This document shows, one piece after another, positions 1 to 10,084 of a stretch of DNA of 64,000 nucleotides. Each line of letters opens with the position of its first letter. The stretch's first letter is position 1. The position numbers were made by a program, and so were the translations under genes. This DNA is from Arcobacter sp. F155. Lineage in GTDB: Bacteria > Campylobacterota > Campylobacteria > Campylobacterales > Arcobacteraceae. The stretch spans positions 248,001 through 312,000 of the forward strand of contig NZ_PDJU01000001.1 in assembly GCF_004116455.1 (NCBI RefSeq). The letters run 5' to 3'. The notes under the pieces were generated by a model, which was not told the DNA's origin, made no database searches, and saw only the letters and a program-made list of their open reading frames with translations.

Positions 1-2123
1 TTTACTATTAAAGATTTAGGTGAAAGATTGATAAATAAAACACCTTCATAATTAGTTGTTTGTATTTTTTCAAAGGCTTTTTCTATAACCATTAAATCCA
101 TTTTATTGATTAACCCTCTAGCTTCAGCAATCTCAATAAATTCAAAGGCAGAGAATACTTTTTCATCATGTTTAATTCTCATAAGAAGTTCATGAATAAC
201 AAGGTTGTTATCATTACTTAGTCCTGGTTTAATAGGTTGGAAATATGGATAGATTTCATTGTTTTCAATAGCAGAAATAAGTAGTGCTGATTTCTCTTGG
301 TTTATTTTTAAAATCTCAGATACATTTTGTTTTGTAGGAAGTTTGATTGAGTTTTTACCTTCATCTTTTGCTTCATACATCATATGGTCAGCAATAATAA
401 ACATCTCTTTTTGAGACGTTGTGTGCTCTGGATATACTGAAATACCAATAGAAATTGTAATTCCTACATATGTATCATCTGGAGCAAGAAGTTTTTCATT
501 TTCAATTCTTTGAGAAATTCTTTGGGCAACTGTGTGTGCACCGTTTGCATCACACTCTGGTAGGATAATAGTAAATTCATCTCCACCATATCTTGCAACA
601 ATATCTTCATCTCTTTTTTCTTCTTCTAAGATATCAGCAATTGTTTGAAGGAATTTATCTCCAAATGCATGTCCAAAGTTATCATTTATAGGTTTAAAGT
701 TATCACAATCAATAATCATTAAAGCAAAAGAGTAGTCATGTTTTTTTGCTCTTTTGATTTCATAAATCATCATATCATTAAATACTCTTTGGTTGAAAAG
801 GTCTGTTAATGGGTCTCTTGCTGCATAGTATTCTAAGTCTTGTGTATATTTATTAATAGCTTTAACTGAACCAACTAAGTTAGCCATAGTTGTTAAAATA
901 GAGTCAACAACAATATATCTAATTGGGTCTGTTGATAAAACTGATTGTAAACCAATACCTACAATTCCCCCAATTTTTGGAGTATCTAAGAATAATGATT
1001 TAGATCTATATTCAATATCTTCTCTTCTTAGGTTGTCAAGTTTTTTATCTCTATTTGCAATAATGTGTTTGATTTTAAAGTCAGTCATTCCTTCAAAGTA
1101 TTCTGAAGTTTTGATTACATTATTTATATAATCCTCAAAAACAACTTTTACTTCTTCTCTAGGAACTCCTAGCCAGAAGATATCTACTTCAAACTGGTCA
1201 TCATCTACTCTGAACATAGTCATTAAAGTATATGTTTCCATAATCTTATTAATTTCTAAAAGAAGGTCACAAATATACTCTCTCCAGTCTTTTACAACAT
1301 CTGAAGTAATAATAAACTTATCAAGAAGTTTAATTTCAAACTCTAATAACTCTTTGTCTACAGCTACATTTTTAAGTTTCTCCGCCATAGTATCTACATT
1401 TTGAATGATTTCATTAAACTCTTTAAAATATAGGTCAATATTTTTTGAGTCAAACTGTTTGAAATCATCTACTGAGTTGATTCTTTCTACTTTTTCTTTA
1501 AATAAATCAAGGTTTTTAGTGATTTTTTTACTTGTATATCTAGAAGAAATAAAAGCAGAGATAAAAAATATAGGAGTAATAATTAAGAAGAAGATAATAA
1601 ATTGAAATTTAGATTCATCAAAAATTGTATTTAAATCTTGTTTTACTTCAACTGCTCCTAAAACATCTCCTACTTTAGCATTAGCATGACACATAAGACA
1701 CTCATTTGAAGCTTGAAGAGGAATGATATTTCTAGTAACATTATCTTCAAAAGATTTATACTCTTTGATATCTCCTTTTAAAACATCAACTAAAGTAGTA
1801 TCTTTTTGTTTCTCTTTGATATCTCCAAAAAGTTCTTTTACTATATCTGCTCTATAAATATTGATTTCATAGTTTGTTCCCTCAAAGTTCTTTTCTAAAG
1901 AGTCAGTAAACATTTTTAAATCTTCTCTACTCCAACCCTTTCTCATAATTTGATACATAGATGAAAAAATTTGATTTGAGATTGTAGTTGAGTGTTCGAT
2001 TGACTCTTTTTTGGTTAATGAGGTATGTAAATAGGTACTAAAGGAAAAGCATATTAGAAAAATTATTGCTACTAAAATAATTTTACTAGAGAAAATATAA
2101 TTTTTAAATGTCTTTGTGTTCAT
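1..2123 (-). CDS. Membrane haem-binding GGDEF-EAL cyclic-di-GMP protein (3' end cut by window)
   Basis: I translated this on the minus strand from an ATG at 2123; the frame is open to the window edge, so the C-terminus is missing (707 codons seen). An N-terminal membrane helix (about residues 11-28) is followed by a periplasmic region with a CLMCH motif (Cys142-His146), the CxxCH haem attachment motif of DUF3365/Tll0287-type sensors. A second membrane helix leads to a long cytoplasmic linker. A GGDEF domain with intact RYGGDEF lies near residue 512, and an EAL domain begins near residue 625 with its signature as ELLMR. The family makes or degrades cyclic-di-GMP in response to redox or ligand signals. 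Both active sites look intact as far as seen. The signal sensed is inferred only. Confidence 0.85.
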   Translation of the reverse strand, partial: MNTKTFKNYIFSSKIILVAIIFLICFSFSTYLHTSLTKKESIEHSTTISNQIFSSMYQIMRKGWSREDLKMFTDSLEKNFEGTNYEINIYRADIVKELFGDIKEKQKDTTLVDVLKGDIKEYKSFEDNVTRNIIPLQASNECLMCHANAKVGDVLGAVEVKQDLNTIFDESKFQFIIFFLIITPIFFISAFISSRYTSKKITKNLDLFKEKVERINSVDDFKQFDSKNIDLYFKEFNEIIQNVDTMAEKLKNVAVDKELLEFEIKLLDKFIITSDVVKDWREYICDLLLEINKIMETYTLMTMFRVDDDQFEVDIFWLGVPREEVKVVFEDYINNVIKTSEYFEGMTDFKIKHIIANRDKKLDNLRREDIEYRSKSLFLDTPKIGGIVGIGLQSVLSTDPIRYIVVDSILTTMANLVGSVKAINKYTQDLEYYAARDPLTDLFNQRVFNDMMIYEIKRAKKHDYSFALMIIDCDNFKPINDNFGHAFGDKFLQTIADILEEEKRDEDIVARYGGDEFTIILPECDANGAHTVAQRISQRIENEKLLAPDDTYVGITISIGISVYPEHTTSQKEMFIIADHMMYEAKDEGKNSIKLPTKQNVSEILKINQEKSALLISAIENNEIYPYFQPIKPGLSNDNNLVIHELLMRIKHDEKVFSAFEFIEIAEARGLINKMDLMVIEKAFEKIQTTNYEGVLFINLSPKSLIV

Positions 2124-2232
2124 TGGGAGCCTTATAAATGGTTGAATAATATTTTTAAAAATTATAAAATACCAAAATAACCATTATATAAAGCTTATTT
2201 ATAGTTGAAGTTAATTATATAGTTTAAAGAAT

Positions 2233-2913
2233 TTATATCTTTCTTACATCAAGAAAACTGCCACTTTCAAACTCGTTTTTTCTTTTTAATGTTTCAAATA
2301 ATCTTTTTGCAGCATCTTCTGGCTTTTGAATCTCTCCATTTTTTAAGGTTTTTGCAGAAGTAAATACTTCATCATCAATATCAAATCTAATATAGTCAGT
2401 CATAGGTGTTTCAATTACACCAGGAGCAATTGCAAGAAGTTTTGTATTTACCATCTCTTTTGAATATAAGTTTAATAACATATTTAAAGATGACTTTGAT
2501 AAAGAGTATGAACCCCATCCTTTAGAACCATTTTTAGAAGCTCCTGAAGAAATACCAACTACAGTATCTGTTTTTATTTTAGCTAAGATATCTAGTAACT
2601 CTTTGTTTGCAAAAACATTCAGGTTTAGAACTTCTTGTATCTCTTTTGTTGATAGTTTTGTAATCTCGCCTAACATTCCCGCATTTAAAAATACAGTATC
2701 AAGCTCTTTAATATCATTTATAAAAGCAGTAAGATTTTCTTTTATAGTTTCAAGTCTTGATAAATCAAACTCCTTAAAGGTAAAGTTTTCATTCTCTATA
2801 TCAGGTTTTCTTCTACTTATTCCAAATACTTTGTAGCCTTTTTCTAAATATAACTTTGTAAGGGCTAAACCAAGACCTGAGCTACAACCTGTTATTAGTA
2901 TATTTTTAATCAT
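2233..2913 (-). CDS. Short-chain dehydrogenase/reductase (SDR family)
   Basis: An NAD(P)-dependent classical SDR. It has the nucleotide-binding TGCSSGLG motif at residues 8-15, an NAG motif in the middle and a Ser...YSLSK catalytic pair (YxxxK). About 226 residues is normal for the family. I chose the ATG at 2913, which overlaps the stop of the upstream lipoprotein gene as TAATG and has GGGAG eight bases upstream. An in-frame ATG at 2928 has no ribosome binding site. It is therefore translationally coupled to the lipoprotein gene. Substrate cannot be told from sequence. Confidence 0.85.
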   Translation of the reverse strand: MIKNILITGCSSGLGLALTKLYLEKGYKVFGISRRKPDIENENFTFKEFDLSRLETIKENLTAFINDIKELDTVFLNAGMLGEITKLSTKEIQEVLNLNVFANKELLDILAKIKTDTVVGISSGASKNGSKGWGSYSLSKSSLNMLLNLYSKEMVNTKLLAIAPGVIETPMTDYIRFDIDDEVFTSAKTLKNGEIQKPEDAAKRLFETLKRKNEFESGSFLDVRKI

Positions 2914-3422
2914 TATTTTAACTCCCATATATATTTTTTATCATTTTTAACTCTTGAAAAATATAGATTCCCTGCATCTCTCCATGCATCTAAAACAATA
3001 CTATTTTCAAAAGAAATATCATCTCTTGTTAGAATTAATGCAGTATGTTCAAAATAATCATTTCGATTTGAAACAATTTTTTTAAATTTGAAACTTTTAA
3101 AGTTTTTATATTTTATGTATTTTAGTAAATCATTTGCGTAATGATAGCACAAACCTTTTTCCTTTAGGTTAAGATTTATTAAGGTGTTATGAATTAGTGG
3201 ATGAGTATTAACTTCATAGCTTTTAGCAAGGAAAGAAGAGTATAAAATAACATTTTTAGAAAACTCTTCAGCCTCTTGTTTATCTATATGTTTAGAAGAT
3301 TTACTTATAAGAGTTGATAATTTTTTAGAACTATTTGTAAACTCTTTTTTTACTAAAATATTTTTATTTGAACAAGCTGTAAAAAGTAGAATAATTGATA
3401 CATAAAATATAATTTTCTTCAT
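2913..3422 (-). CDS. Predicted lipoprotein of unknown function
   Basis: The first 17 residues form a lipoprotein signal peptide with lipobox LFTAC, so the mature protein should be anchored at Cys17. The C-terminal half holds a Cys-His-Asp pattern: GLCYHYAND, then EHTALIL, then VLDAWRD. Spacing of this kind occurs in papain/transglutaminase-like cysteine peptidase folds, but I do not recognise the family and the match is only suggestive. It is the first gene of a two-gene unit with the overlapping SDR gene. Divergent from the gene at 3505. Confidence 0.7.
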   Translation of the reverse strand: MKKIIFYVSIILLFTACSNKNILVKKEFTNSSKKLSTLISKSSKHIDKQEAEEFSKNVILYSSFLAKSYEVNTHPLIHNTLINLNLKEKGLCYHYANDLLKYIKYKNFKSFKFKKIVSNRNDYFEHTALILTRDDISFENSIVLDAWRDAGNLYFSRVKNDKKYIWELK

Positions 3423-3478
3423 CTCTCTATTATAATTTTATTTTATTAAACAGACTTTACAAATGGTGTTTCTTTGGC

Positions 3479-3484
3479 TATAAT
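3479..3484 (+). promoter_or_regulatory. Extended -10 promoter element for the gene at 3505
   Basis: TGGCTATAAT at 3475-3484 is a strong extended -10 box. The ATG follows about 20 bases later and no Shine-Dalgarno sequence lies between, so the transcript would have a very short leader. Confidence 0.5.
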
Positions 3485-3504
3485 CGTCCCAAAACTAATA
3501 AAAT

Positions 3505-4662
3505 ATGGAGAAAGAAGATAAAATCTTCTTATACAGAGTGCGTCATTTAAAAATAAGTCAAGATATAAAAAATTTAAACTTTTCAAAAATTGAAGAAAAT
3601 CTATTCTTCTACAAATATGATCTACGAAATATTAAGCCACTGCTAAAATCAAATGAACAAGATGTATCAATTGAAAATATTGCAACCTTTAATAGTTTTA
3701 AGGGTGAAGTTTATGAAAATATTATTTATGAGCTACTTTTAGAGTATGCTTCAAATAATAAATTTATTAAGCAGTTCATATTAAAAGGTCCACATCAAAA
3801 TAGAATTGATAGTGAGTATAAAACTGGTTTGATGATTGATAGAAGTCTTCAAATTGTTTATAAATCAAACTACAAAGATATCTCAGAGTTTGATGCACTC
3901 TTTTTTACTGATGATGCTTTATATTTTGTTGAGATGAGTACTTCTAAAAAAACAGTTAGTTTAAATAAAAGACTGGATAAAAAGTATGCGTTACTAAAAC
4001 TGCTTTTCCCTCATTTACATGTACGAGCCTTAATTATTTTAACAGAAGGAACAGTAGGCTTAAAAAGATTTCCTGCTTATTGTACAATCTGGATTACAAA
4101 AGATTTAGAAGATATTGATTTTCTTAAAAAGATAGTATTCAATAGAAAGAAAAAGGGCTTTAAAACTAAGTTTACTGATGAAAAATTTATAGAAGCTTAT
4201 ACAATAAAGCACAAAAAATTTATTTACTTTCAAACATTAGAATGGATATTAAAAAAATCAAGACAAAACGGTGAGCAAATAGTTGATTTAAACTTTTTAA
4301 AATCAAAAAGGCTTATGAACTTCTTTGATATTTATACAAAGCTTTATGTAGGTTTTTTAAGTATAGAAGACTTTAAAAAACTAGTTCCAAGTTATGAGGC
4401 AGAGATTTTAAATATTTTTGTAACTATTGAAAAAATAAATAGTAGTGACTTTGATATTGTATATTATGTAAAAAATAAAAATGGTAAATTAAGACGAGTA
4501 AGAATTACAAAAAGAGACACTTCAATAAAAGAAAAAGAGCTTGATGGTTTTACAAATGCAGAAGTAAGATTTATGAAATATATTGTTGAAGATAAATATT
4601 TTTTAAGTCTTGATGAAATCCAAACTTTAAAGCCAAAACTAAAAAGTGGACTCAAACAATAG
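3505..4662 (+). CDS. Conserved protein of unknown function, possibly nuclease-like
   Basis: A 385-residue soluble, lysine-rich protein with no signal peptide or membrane helix. I do not recognise the family. Around residues 131-152 there is the pattern EFDALFFTDDALYFVEMSTSKK, split here as EFDALF...FVEMS..KK, which resembles the E...D...ExK order of PD-(D/E)xK nuclease folds; this is weak and unproven. The start lacks a ribosome binding site and lies just after a -10 box. Its last 24 bases overlap the convergent L,D-transpeptidase gene. Confidence 0.65.
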   Translation: MEKEDKIFLYRVRHLKISQDIKNLNFSKIEENLFFYKYDLRNIKPLLKSNEQDVSIENIATFNSFKGEVYENIIYELLLEYASNNKFIKQFILKGPHQNRIDSEYKTGLMIDRSLQIVYKSNYKDISEFDALFFTDDALYFVEMSTSKKTVSLNKRLDKKYALLKLLFPHLHVRALIILTEGTVGLKRFPAYCTIWITKDLEDIDFLKKIVFNRKKKGFKTKFTDEKFIEAYTIKHKKFIYFQTLEWILKKSRQNGEQIVDLNFLKSKRLMNFFDIYTKLYVGFLSIEDFKKLVPSYEAEILNIFVTIEKINSSDFDIVYYVKNKNGKLRRVRITKRDTSIKEKELDGFTNAEVRFMKYIVEDKYFLSLDEIQTLKPKLKSGLKQ

Positions 4663-6270
4663 TTTAGATTGTATTTTATCATAGTTGTAAATATCATCTC
4701 TAAACTGTAGTTTATCATTCTCTACCCAAGCAGTTAAATATACTATATGAATAGGAATCTTTTTACTTAACTTATAATCACTCTCTTCAAGTTTCTTTAC
4801 AATTTTAATATCATCTTTGTTTATAGTAAGAATATTTTCAAATAGTTCAAAGGGTTTTTCTAGTCTTATACATCCATGGGAAAGAGTTTTTTCTCTCATT
4901 TTAAAATATTGTTTTTCAGGTGTATCATGTAAATAAACAGAGTATTGATTTGGAAATAAAAACTTAACTCTTCCAAGTGGATTTGAGCCACCAGGGGTTT
5001 GTATAAATCTCATGGGAGCTTCTTTTGGTGTTCCTATTAAATCATTGTTTACATACATATTCCAATCAACTTTACTAACATCAAACTCTAAAGAGTTTAC
5101 ATCCCAATTTTCAAATACTTTGATATTCTCTTTTGCTAGATATTTTGAGTCTTTTGCAAGTTTTGGGATTATCTCATTTTTAACAATTGTTTGAGGAATT
5201 TTCCAATATGGATTAACTATTACCTCTGACATTTTATGACTAAAAATAGGAGTAGGGAACTTCTTTTTTCCTACTATAACATCCATTTTAAGTTGAACTT
5301 TCTTTTCTTCATATAGTTTCAATTTGTATGCTGGAATATTTATTAAAATATATCTCTCACCAAGGTTTCTTGGAAGCCATCTCATTCTTTCAAGATTAAC
5401 TCTAAGAACTTTTATTTTCTCTTCAATAGGTGTGTTTAATTTATCAATAGTATTTTTCCCTATTACTCCATCTGTAATAAGACCATATCTTTTTTGAAAA
5501 TTTATTACAGCTTTGAAAAGTTTTTTATCAAAATAGTATTGACAGTTTTTTACTACTTTTGCACACTCTAAGGAGTCTATATCTTTGCTTTCATATAGTC
5601 TTTGTCTTATAAATTCTATTTGTGGGTAAAAATTTCCTACTTTTAGAGGCTGTAAAATTTCAGGAGTTATTGTATATCCTCCAGTTTCTTTGATTTTTTC
5701 TAGTCTTGTAATCTCTTCTTCTAAATCATTGGCATAGGGAAAGGTATAATTTACTTGCTTTAAAGCATAGTTTATATCATCTTTTTCAATTGATGTTTTT
5801 AGTAGTTTTATATTGTTTTTTCTTACTTCATATTTTGACCATTTTGCTTTTATTTCACTCTCTTCTTCTATCTTTTCTAATTCTTCAATAAAACTTTTCC
5901 AGTTTATAAAACCTCTTGCAAGGTAGTTCATATATTGATCATAAGTTTTTGTCAAAAGAGTATCAAGTTCAATTATTTTAGTTTTTTCTAAATGGTCTCT
6001 GTGTTCTAATAAATTCTCGATTTTTTTAATATTAAATATTTTATTTACAAAAGGCTTAAGTATTTTGTCATCTTTTATCTCTTCAATTAAGTCAAAAGCA
6101 ATATCTTTAATTTGATTATTTTTATCAATCCATATTGTTTGATTATTAAAATAATAATAATACTTATTGATTCTTTTATCATTGCTAGTACTAATCTCTA
6201 AAGTTGTACTACAAAGCAAGGAATTAAGTATAAAAGTAAAAATAATAAAGATAAAAAAAGGTGTTTTCAT
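4639..6270 (-). CDS. L,D-transpeptidase, YcbB/LdtD type
   Basis: A peptidoglycan cross-linking enzyme that forms 3-3 bridges or attaches proteins to the wall, acting in the periplasm. It has an N-terminal signal peptide, a long alpha-helical region, a peptidoglycan-binding domain around residues 245-282 (FQKRYGLITDGVIGKNT) and a YkuD catalytic domain. The catalytic motif is HGCIRLEKP, with the active-site cysteine followed by arginine. The 543-residue length and domain order match the YcbB family. The gene converges on the unknown gene at 3505 and overlaps it by 24 bases. Confidence 0.9.
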   Translation of the reverse strand: MKTPFFIFIIFTFILNSLLCSTTLEISTSNDKRINKYYYYFNNQTIWIDKNNQIKDIAFDLIEEIKDDKILKPFVNKIFNIKKIENLLEHRDHLEKTKIIELDTLLTKTYDQYMNYLARGFINWKSFIEELEKIEEESEIKAKWSKYEVRKNNIKLLKTSIEKDDINYALKQVNYTFPYANDLEEEITRLEKIKETGGYTITPEILQPLKVGNFYPQIEFIRQRLYESKDIDSLECAKVVKNCQYYFDKKLFKAVINFQKRYGLITDGVIGKNTIDKLNTPIEEKIKVLRVNLERMRWLPRNLGERYILINIPAYKLKLYEEKKVQLKMDVIVGKKKFPTPIFSHKMSEVIVNPYWKIPQTIVKNEIIPKLAKDSKYLAKENIKVFENWDVNSLEFDVSKVDWNMYVNNDLIGTPKEAPMRFIQTPGGSNPLGRVKFLFPNQYSVYLHDTPEKQYFKMREKTLSHGCIRLEKPFELFENILTINKDDIKIVKKLEESDYKLSKKIPIHIVYLTAWVENDKLQFRDDIYNYDKIQSKLLFESTF

Positions 6271-6436
6271 ATTAAATAACCAATTTAGTTTTTTTCATTA
6301 TAGGTTATTTTAACTAAATATATAAATAAAAATAAAAAAATAAAAACTAATTAAAAAATTTAATGATACATTCTGTTATGTTTAAACTAATTTTAAGAAT
6401 TGTGTTAATATAATTTACTATTATAAGGAGCTTATT

Positions 6437-7090
6437 ATGGAAGCTATAGATTTTAATACTAGGGCGTTAGATGCATATTCTAATAACTACTCTAGTGAAA
6501 AACAGAATATAAAAAGCCTTAATAGTGCTAGCCCTTCAATAGAACAAAAAAATAGTTCTATACATAATTCAGCAGTAAATGTTTCAATCTCAATGGAGAG
6601 TATGAAAGTATTTTTGAATATTAAAAGTGTTGAGCTTTCTCAGGCTAATACAAATGCTCAAAGTTCGTTGATGAATATTATTAACAATACTGAAATTTAT
6701 GATTTTCTTTCTGGAAAAGAGATTGATGGTGGATTTAGTCTTGCTTCAATAGGATACGAAGGTAAGCCAATTACTGAATTATCACCAGATGAAGCAAAAG
6801 AACTAGTATCAGATGAAGGTTTTTTTGGTGTAAGTAAAACTTCTGAGAGAGTTAGTTCTTTTGTTGTTAATCTTGCAGGGAATGATATAGAAGGACTAAA
6901 AGAAGCTAGAAAAGGTATTGTTCAAGGATTTGAAGAAGCTGAGAAGATGTGGGGAGGAGAACTTCCTGAAATATCTTACAAGACACAAGAAAAAACATTA
7001 GATATAATAGATAAAAAAATAGAGGAACTGCTTAAAACAGATGCTCAAAAAGAATTAGAAGAGGGTGATACACCTAAAGAAGAAGATTAA
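6437..7090 (+). CDS. Conserved Campylobacterota protein of unknown function
   Basis: A 217-residue soluble protein with a Ser/Asn-rich N-terminus. The conserved-looking core is FFGVSKTSERVSSFVVNLAG, followed by a helix with EARKGIVQGFEEAEKMWGG and PEISYKTQEKTLDIID. From memory, relatives in this phylum are sometimes labelled 'hydrogenase-4 component G', a name with no support here because no hydrogenase genes are nearby. AAGGAG precedes the ATG. It ends in a four-base overlap with the convergent DTW-domain gene. Confidence 0.65.
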   Translation: MEAIDFNTRALDAYSNNYSSEKQNIKSLNSASPSIEQKNSSIHNSAVNVSISMESMKVFLNIKSVELSQANTNAQSSLMNIINNTEIYDFLSGKEIDGGFSLASIGYEGKPITELSPDEAKELVSDEGFFGVSKTSERVSSFVVNLAGNDIEGLKEARKGIVQGFEEAEKMWGGELPEISYKTQEKTLDIIDKKIEELLKTDAQKELEEGDTPKEED

Positions 7091-7740
7091 TAGGCTTTAT
7101 ACCTAGGGTCTTTTCTTCTTTTTAAACACTCTAATTGATATTCGACCATTTTTTTAAAAGGTTTAGTCATATTAGATAATTCTTCTTTTGTATTATTTTC
7201 TATATTTTGCTTGTTTAATAATTCAATAATATATTGAGTTGATTCTATTGTTGATAAACAATACTCATTTGGTTGTTTTTTTATTTTAAACTCTGATACT
7301 TTATCTGCATCAAAACTAAGCATTTTTAGTTTTTGTAGATTTTTACTACTTTTTATCATTTTTTTTGAACATGGCCAAGTTGAATCAATGATAAAAATTA
7401 CAATATTCTTTTCTGAAGGAACCTTTTCCTTACTTAAGTTTAGACTTGTTTCACTTGGATATAACAAATAGCAATCATTAGTAGAGTCTTCTAATAAGGC
7501 ATTTATCTTAGCATGATTTGTAAAGTCTATACCAATAAATAACTCAGAGTTACTTAATGTATTTTTTGTAAATTGTCCTGTTCCATTTTTTGTTTTTTTA
7601 AACTCTTTAGGGTGCATCAAAATTATAAATTTTGTTTTTGTTTCTATTTTATTTATATACTTACACATACAAGAAACGCTAGGTCTATAACATGTATAGC
7701 AAAAATCTCTTTGGTTAATATCTTTTTCAATTTTATTCAT
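7087..7740 (-). CDS. DTW-domain tRNA-uridine aminocarboxypropyltransferase
   Basis: The family (TapT/TuaA, E. coli YfiP) transfers an aminocarboxypropyl group from S-adenosylmethionine to uridine in tRNA, forming acp3U. Visible signatures are an N-terminal cysteine cluster CYTCYRPSVSCMCKYI, the ILMHPKEFKK segment and the diagnostic DSTW motif (IIDSTWPCSKKM). 217 residues is normal. The gene is divergent from proV, and one of two dyad operator candidates lies just before its start codon. Confidence 0.85.
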   Translation of the reverse strand: MNKIEKDINQRDFCYTCYRPSVSCMCKYINKIETKTKFIILMHPKEFKKTKNGTGQFTKNTLSNSELFIGIDFTNHAKINALLEDSTNDCYLLYPSETSLNLSKEKVPSEKNIVIFIIDSTWPCSKKMIKSSKNLQKLKMLSFDADKVSEFKIKKQPNEYCLSTIESTQYIIELLNKQNIENNTKEELSNMTKPFKKMVEYQLECLKRRKDPRYKAY

Positions 7741-7742
7741 AA

Positions 7743-7754
7743 TGTAATTTTACA
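7743..7754. promoter_or_regulatory. Dyad operator candidate, site 1
   Basis: TGTAATTTTACA is a perfect TGTAA-N2-TTACA dyad. It lies 3 bases upstream of the tapT-like start codon and would cover its ribosome binding site. An identical dyad with a different centre occurs at 7816-7827. Confidence 0.5.
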
Positions 7755-7772
7755 AAAATATTACTAAGTTTA

Positions 7773-7801
7773 TTGCTTTATGGTGTTTTAAGAGATATTT
7801 A
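7773..7801 (+). promoter_or_regulatory. Putative sigma-70 promoter for proVWX
   Basis: TTGCTT at 7773-7778 and TATTTA at 7796-7801 are 17 bp apart. An alternative -10, CATAAT, follows at 7804-7809. The operator candidate at 7816-7827 would overlap the start of transcription. Confidence 0.4.
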
Positions 7802-7815
7802 TACATAATAGATGT

Positions 7816-7827
7816 TGTAAAATTACA
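7816..7827. promoter_or_regulatory. Dyad operator candidate, site 2
   Basis: TGTAAAATTACA repeats the TGTAA-N2-TTACA dyad of site 1. The two centres are 73 bp apart, close to seven helical turns, so both would face the same side of the helix. A half-site TGTAA follows at 7835-7839. The position just after the -10 suggests repression of proVWX. Confidence 0.5.
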
Positions 7828-7850
7828 TCTAAAATGTAATAATTAGTAAA

Positions 7851-9068
7851 ATGGAGTTTAATATTAATTCTGATAAAAAGAAAAAATTAATCGTAAAAAA
7901 TGTTTTTAAAGTATTTGGTGACGAACCTAAAAAAGCTTTAAAGATGTTAAATGATGGTTTATCAAAAGAAGAAATTTTTGATAAAACTGGTATGACAATT
8001 GGTGTCCAAGATGCGAGTTTTGAAATCTATGAAGGTGAGATATTCGTAATTATGGGACTTTCAGGCTCTGGTAAATCTACTTTAGTAAGACTTCTTAATA
8101 GACTAATTGAACCAACTTCGGGAAACATTTATATTGATGAAACTGATGTAACAAATTTAAATGATAAAGAACTAATTGATATTAGAAGAGAAAAAATATC
8201 AATGGTATTTCAATCATTTGCTTTGATGCCTCATATGAATATTATAGATAATGTTTCTTTTGGACTAGAATTAAGTGGTGTTACTAAAAACGAAAGATAT
8301 GAAAAAGCAAGAAAAGCTTTAGAGCAAGTTGGCTTAGGACAACATGAACTTTCTTATCCTGATGAATTAAGTGGTGGTATGCAACAAAGAGTAGGGCTTG
8401 CAAGAGCACTAGCAAACAACCCAGATATTATGCTTATGGATGAAGCTTTTTCTGCCCTTGACCCACTTATTAGAACTGAGATGCAAGATGAGCTTATTGA
8501 GTTACAAAGTAATGAGCAAAGAACTATTGTATTTATTTCCCATGATTTAGATGAGGCAATTAGGATTGGGGATAGAATTGCAATTATGCAAAATGGTGAG
8601 ATTTCTCAAATAGGTACACCGGAAGAGATTGTTAACAACCCTGCAAATGACTATATTAAATCATTTTTCAAGGGTGTTGATGTTACTTCTGTTTTAACAG
8701 CAACTCATATTGCAAAGAAAAATAATCCAACTATTATTAGAAGAGAAGGAACAGGAGTAAAAACTGCACTTCAATATCTATCTGATATGGATAAAGATTT
8801 TGGATACATTATTGAGAAAAACAATTCATATGTAGGTTTAGTTACTGTTGAGTCTTTAAAAGAGCAAAAATCAAAAGGTGGAACTCTTGAGACAGCGATA
8901 GTTGAGCAAAAAACTATAAACTGCGAAACAGCAATTAGTGATTTTATTAGTGATATTGCGGAAGCTTCTTTCCCTGTTGCAATAGTTGATGATAATAACA
9001 GATATAAAGGAAGTATCTCAAAAGCGATGCTTTTAAGAGTTTTAGATGAAGGAGTTGATAATGAGTAA
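7851..9068 (+). CDS. proV: Glycine betaine/proline ABC transporter ATP-binding protein ProV
   Basis: The ATPase of an osmoprotectant importer, at the cytoplasmic face of the membrane. It has the long N-terminal ProV extension ending in [18 protein letters not shown], Walker [11 protein letters not shown]-loop FQSFALMPH, signature LSGGMQQRV, Walker B [13 protein letters not shown] and the switch His (FISHDLDEA). Two C-terminal CBS-like segments from about residue 285 match the osmosensing region of the family. 405 residues is normal. The start has no strong ribosome binding site. First gene of proVWX; overlaps proW by 8 bases. Confidence 0.93.
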   Translation: MEFNINSDKKKKLIVKNVFKVFGDEPKKALKMLNDGLSKEEIFDKTGMTIGVQDASFEIYEGEIFVIMGLSGSGKSTLVRLLNRLIEPTSGNIYIDETDVTNLNDKELIDIRREKISMVFQSFALMPHMNIIDNVSFGLELSGVTKNERYEKARKALEQVGLGQHELSYPDELSGGMQQRVGLARALANNPDIMLMDEAFSALDPLIRTEMQDELIELQSNEQRTIVFISHDLDEAIRIGDRIAIMQNGEISQIGTPEEIVNNPANDYIKSFFKGVDVTSVLTATHIAKKNNPTIIRREGTGVKTALQYLSDMDKDFGYIIEKNNSYVGLVTVESLKEQKSKGGTLETAIVEQKTINCETAISDFISDIAEASFPVAIVDDNNRYKGSISKAMLLRVLDEGVDNE

Positions 9069-10074
9069 TGATCCATGGGGTAATGCTTCAACTGCTCAAG
9101 AAAATAAAGAGTCATCAGTTGATTGGTCTCAAACAACAACAGTAGAAGAAGAGACAAAAAGTTTTGATTTTTTAAACCCTTTTGAAGAGGCTTTAATTCC
9201 TTTTGATACTTGGACAAATGATGCAATTGATTGGACAGTAGAAAACTTTAGAGAGTTCTTTCTTGCTACAAAGGTGCCAATTGATATTGTTTTAAAATCA
9301 ATAGAATCTTTTTTACTATTTTTAAATCCATATGTAGTAATTCTATTTTTTGTATTACTTGCATTGCAGTTCTCTTCTAAAAAGATGGCTCTTGGTACTT
9401 TAGTATCATTTTTTATAATTGGTTTTATTGGGGCTTGGGAAGAAGCAATGGTTACACTTGCATTAGTTATAACGGCTGTAGTCTTCTCTTTAATTATAGG
9501 AATCCCTCTTGGAATTTGGAGTGCGAAAAGTGACACTGCAAATAAAATAGTACGTCCAATTCTTGATGCAATGCAAACAACTCCTGCCTTTGTATATTTA
9601 ATTCCTATTGTAATGCTATTTGGAATTGGTAATGTACCAGGAGTTATTGTAACTATTATTTTTGCATTACCACCATTAATAAGACTTACAAACTTAGGTA
9701 TTAGACAAGTACCAGAGGATTTAATTGAAGCCTCTAGGTCTTTTGGAGCTAGTTCTATGCAAATGTTATTTAAAGTTCAAATTCCTGTTGCCATGCCTAC
9801 AATTATGGCAGGAATCAATCAAACTCTAATGTTAGCCTTATCGATGGTTGTTATTGCATCTATGATTGCAGTTGGAGGTTTAGGTCAGATGGTTTTAAGA
9901 GGTATTGGAAGACTTGATGTTGGACTTGCAGCGGTAGGTGGTTTAGGTATCGTTTTACTTGCTGTTATTTTAGATAGATTAACTCAAGCAATGGGACAAA
10001 AAGATAAAACTGATAAAACAAAATGGTTTGAAAAAGGTCCAGTAGGCTTTTTCTATAAATTACTAAAAAAATAA
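9061..10074 (+). CDS. proW: Glycine betaine/proline ABC transporter permease ProW
   Basis: The membrane channel of the ProU-type importer. A hydrophilic N-terminal stretch of about 75 residues precedes several transmembrane helices. The ABC permease EAA loop is visible as [21 protein letters not shown] chose the ATG at 9061 because AAGGAG at 9049-9054 sits six bases before it; an earlier in-frame start at 9046 has none. The overlap with the proV end indicates translational coupling. Confidence 0.92.
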   Translation: MSNDPWGNASTAQENKESSVDWSQTTTVEEETKSFDFLNPFEEALIPFDTWTNDAIDWTVENFREFFLATKVPIDIVLKSIESFLLFLNPYVVILFFVLLALQFSSKKMALGTLVSFFIIGFIGAWEEAMVTLALVITAVVFSLIIGIPLGIWSAKSDTANKIVRPILDAMQTTPAFVYLIPIVMLFGIGNVPGVIVTIIFALPPLIRLTNLGIRQVPEDLIEASRSFGASSMQMLFKVQIPVAMPTIMAGINQTLMLALSMVVIASMIAVGGLGQMVLRGIGRLDVGLAAVGGLGIVLLAVILDRLTQAMGQKDKTDKTKWFEKGPVGFFYKLLKK

Positions 10075-10084
10075 GGAGAATTAT

